Of a stretch of 6,164 bases of DNA, positions 6,072-6,164 are shown one piece after another. Location: contig JAZTXR010000003.1 in NCBI GenBank assembly GCA_045636545.1, forward strand, positions 1 through 6,164. The letters are read 5' to 3'. The notes beneath the pieces are model-generated. The model was not told where the DNA came from and did no database searches. It was given only the letters and a program-made list of their open reading frames with translations. Within the stretch, counting starts at the first letter, position 1. Each line of letters begins with the position of its first letter. This stretch comes from HGM04593 sp045636545 (GTDB lineage: Bacteria > Bacteroidota > Bacteroidia > Bacteroidales > Bacteroidaceae). The translations under genes were made by a program, and so were the position numbers.

Positions 6072-6164
6072 GTCTGCATCGAGGCTGTTCTGCGTGCATT
6101 CGAGGAGGTCAAGGACGACGATTGGGCAAAGGAGTGCCACATCTGGCTCTACCGCGGTGCTTGG
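6072..6164. repeat. Artefactual second copy of the insert after the adapter
   Basis: This is an exact duplicate of 5891-5983 directly after the adapter block. The offset of 181 bp equals a 97-bp insert (5891-5987) plus 84 bp of adapter and barcode. That is what one turn around a circularised DNB library molecule gives. It is read in a shifted frame relative to the PIG-L gene and should be trimmed. Confidence 0.93.

Noticed and set aside
5988..6163. Continuation of the PIG-L frame to the window end
   Set aside because: The frame happens to lack stops in the adapter and in the frame-shifted duplicate, but none of this is genomic.
5890..6164. 94-bp direct repeats flanking an 84-87 bp block as an insertion element or integration site
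   Set aside because: The block is MGI adapter plus barcode, and the spacing is that of a circular library molecule, not of a transposon target duplication.

Overview
The window looks like a metagenomic contig from a gut-type Bacteroidales bacterium (Bacteroides/Prevotella/Muribaculaceae-like; genus not resolvable by eye). The signs are a BspA-type leucine-rich-repeat protein, a serine-type sulfatase with its own anaerobic maturase, a NagB-like/PIG-L fusion protein of a kind seen in Bacteroidetes, AT-rich intergenic DNA with TAnnTTTG-like promoter elements, and A-rich rather than Shine-Dalgarno-type leaders.

Layout. Positions 1-796 (minus strand) hold the 5' part of a secreted BspA-like LRR protein. 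It has a signal peptide, a short N-terminal region and an array of 69-bp units that runs off the left edge. Positions 797-1243 are a divergent AT-rich control region with two related 17-bp palindromes and promoter candidates. Positions 1244-2824 (+) encode an exported S-type sulfatase. Positions 2814-4055 (+) encode the anaerobic sulfatase-maturating radical SAM enzyme, overlapping the sulfatase by 11 bp. Positions 4056-4300 are a non-coding gap with a degenerate inverted repeat. From 4301 (+) runs a NagB-like domain fused to a PIG-L/LmbE deacetylase domain. Its true sequence stops at 5987.

The right end is not genomic. Positions 5988-6071 match the two MGI/BGI (DNBSEQ) library adapters flanking a 10-nt barcode, and 6072-6164 repeat 5891-5983 exactly. 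The repeat distance of 181 bp equals a 97-bp insert plus 84 bp of adapter and barcode, which is one turn of a circularised library molecule. The last gene is therefore cut by a library artefact, and its frame beyond 5987 has no biological meaning.

How the genes may work together. The maturase converts the active-site Ser of sulfatases to formylglycine, so the 1244-4055 pair is a self-sufficient sulfate-ester hydrolysis operon. The fusion protein next door combines amino-sugar deacetylase-like and GlcN6P-deaminase-like folds. This suggests, as inference only, a sulfated amino-sugar glycan (mucin or glycosaminoglycan) as the substrate. The NagB-like domain lacks two canonical ring-opening residues, so its reaction is uncertain. 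I found no RNA gene, CRISPR array, insertion sequence or clearly new defence or mobile system.
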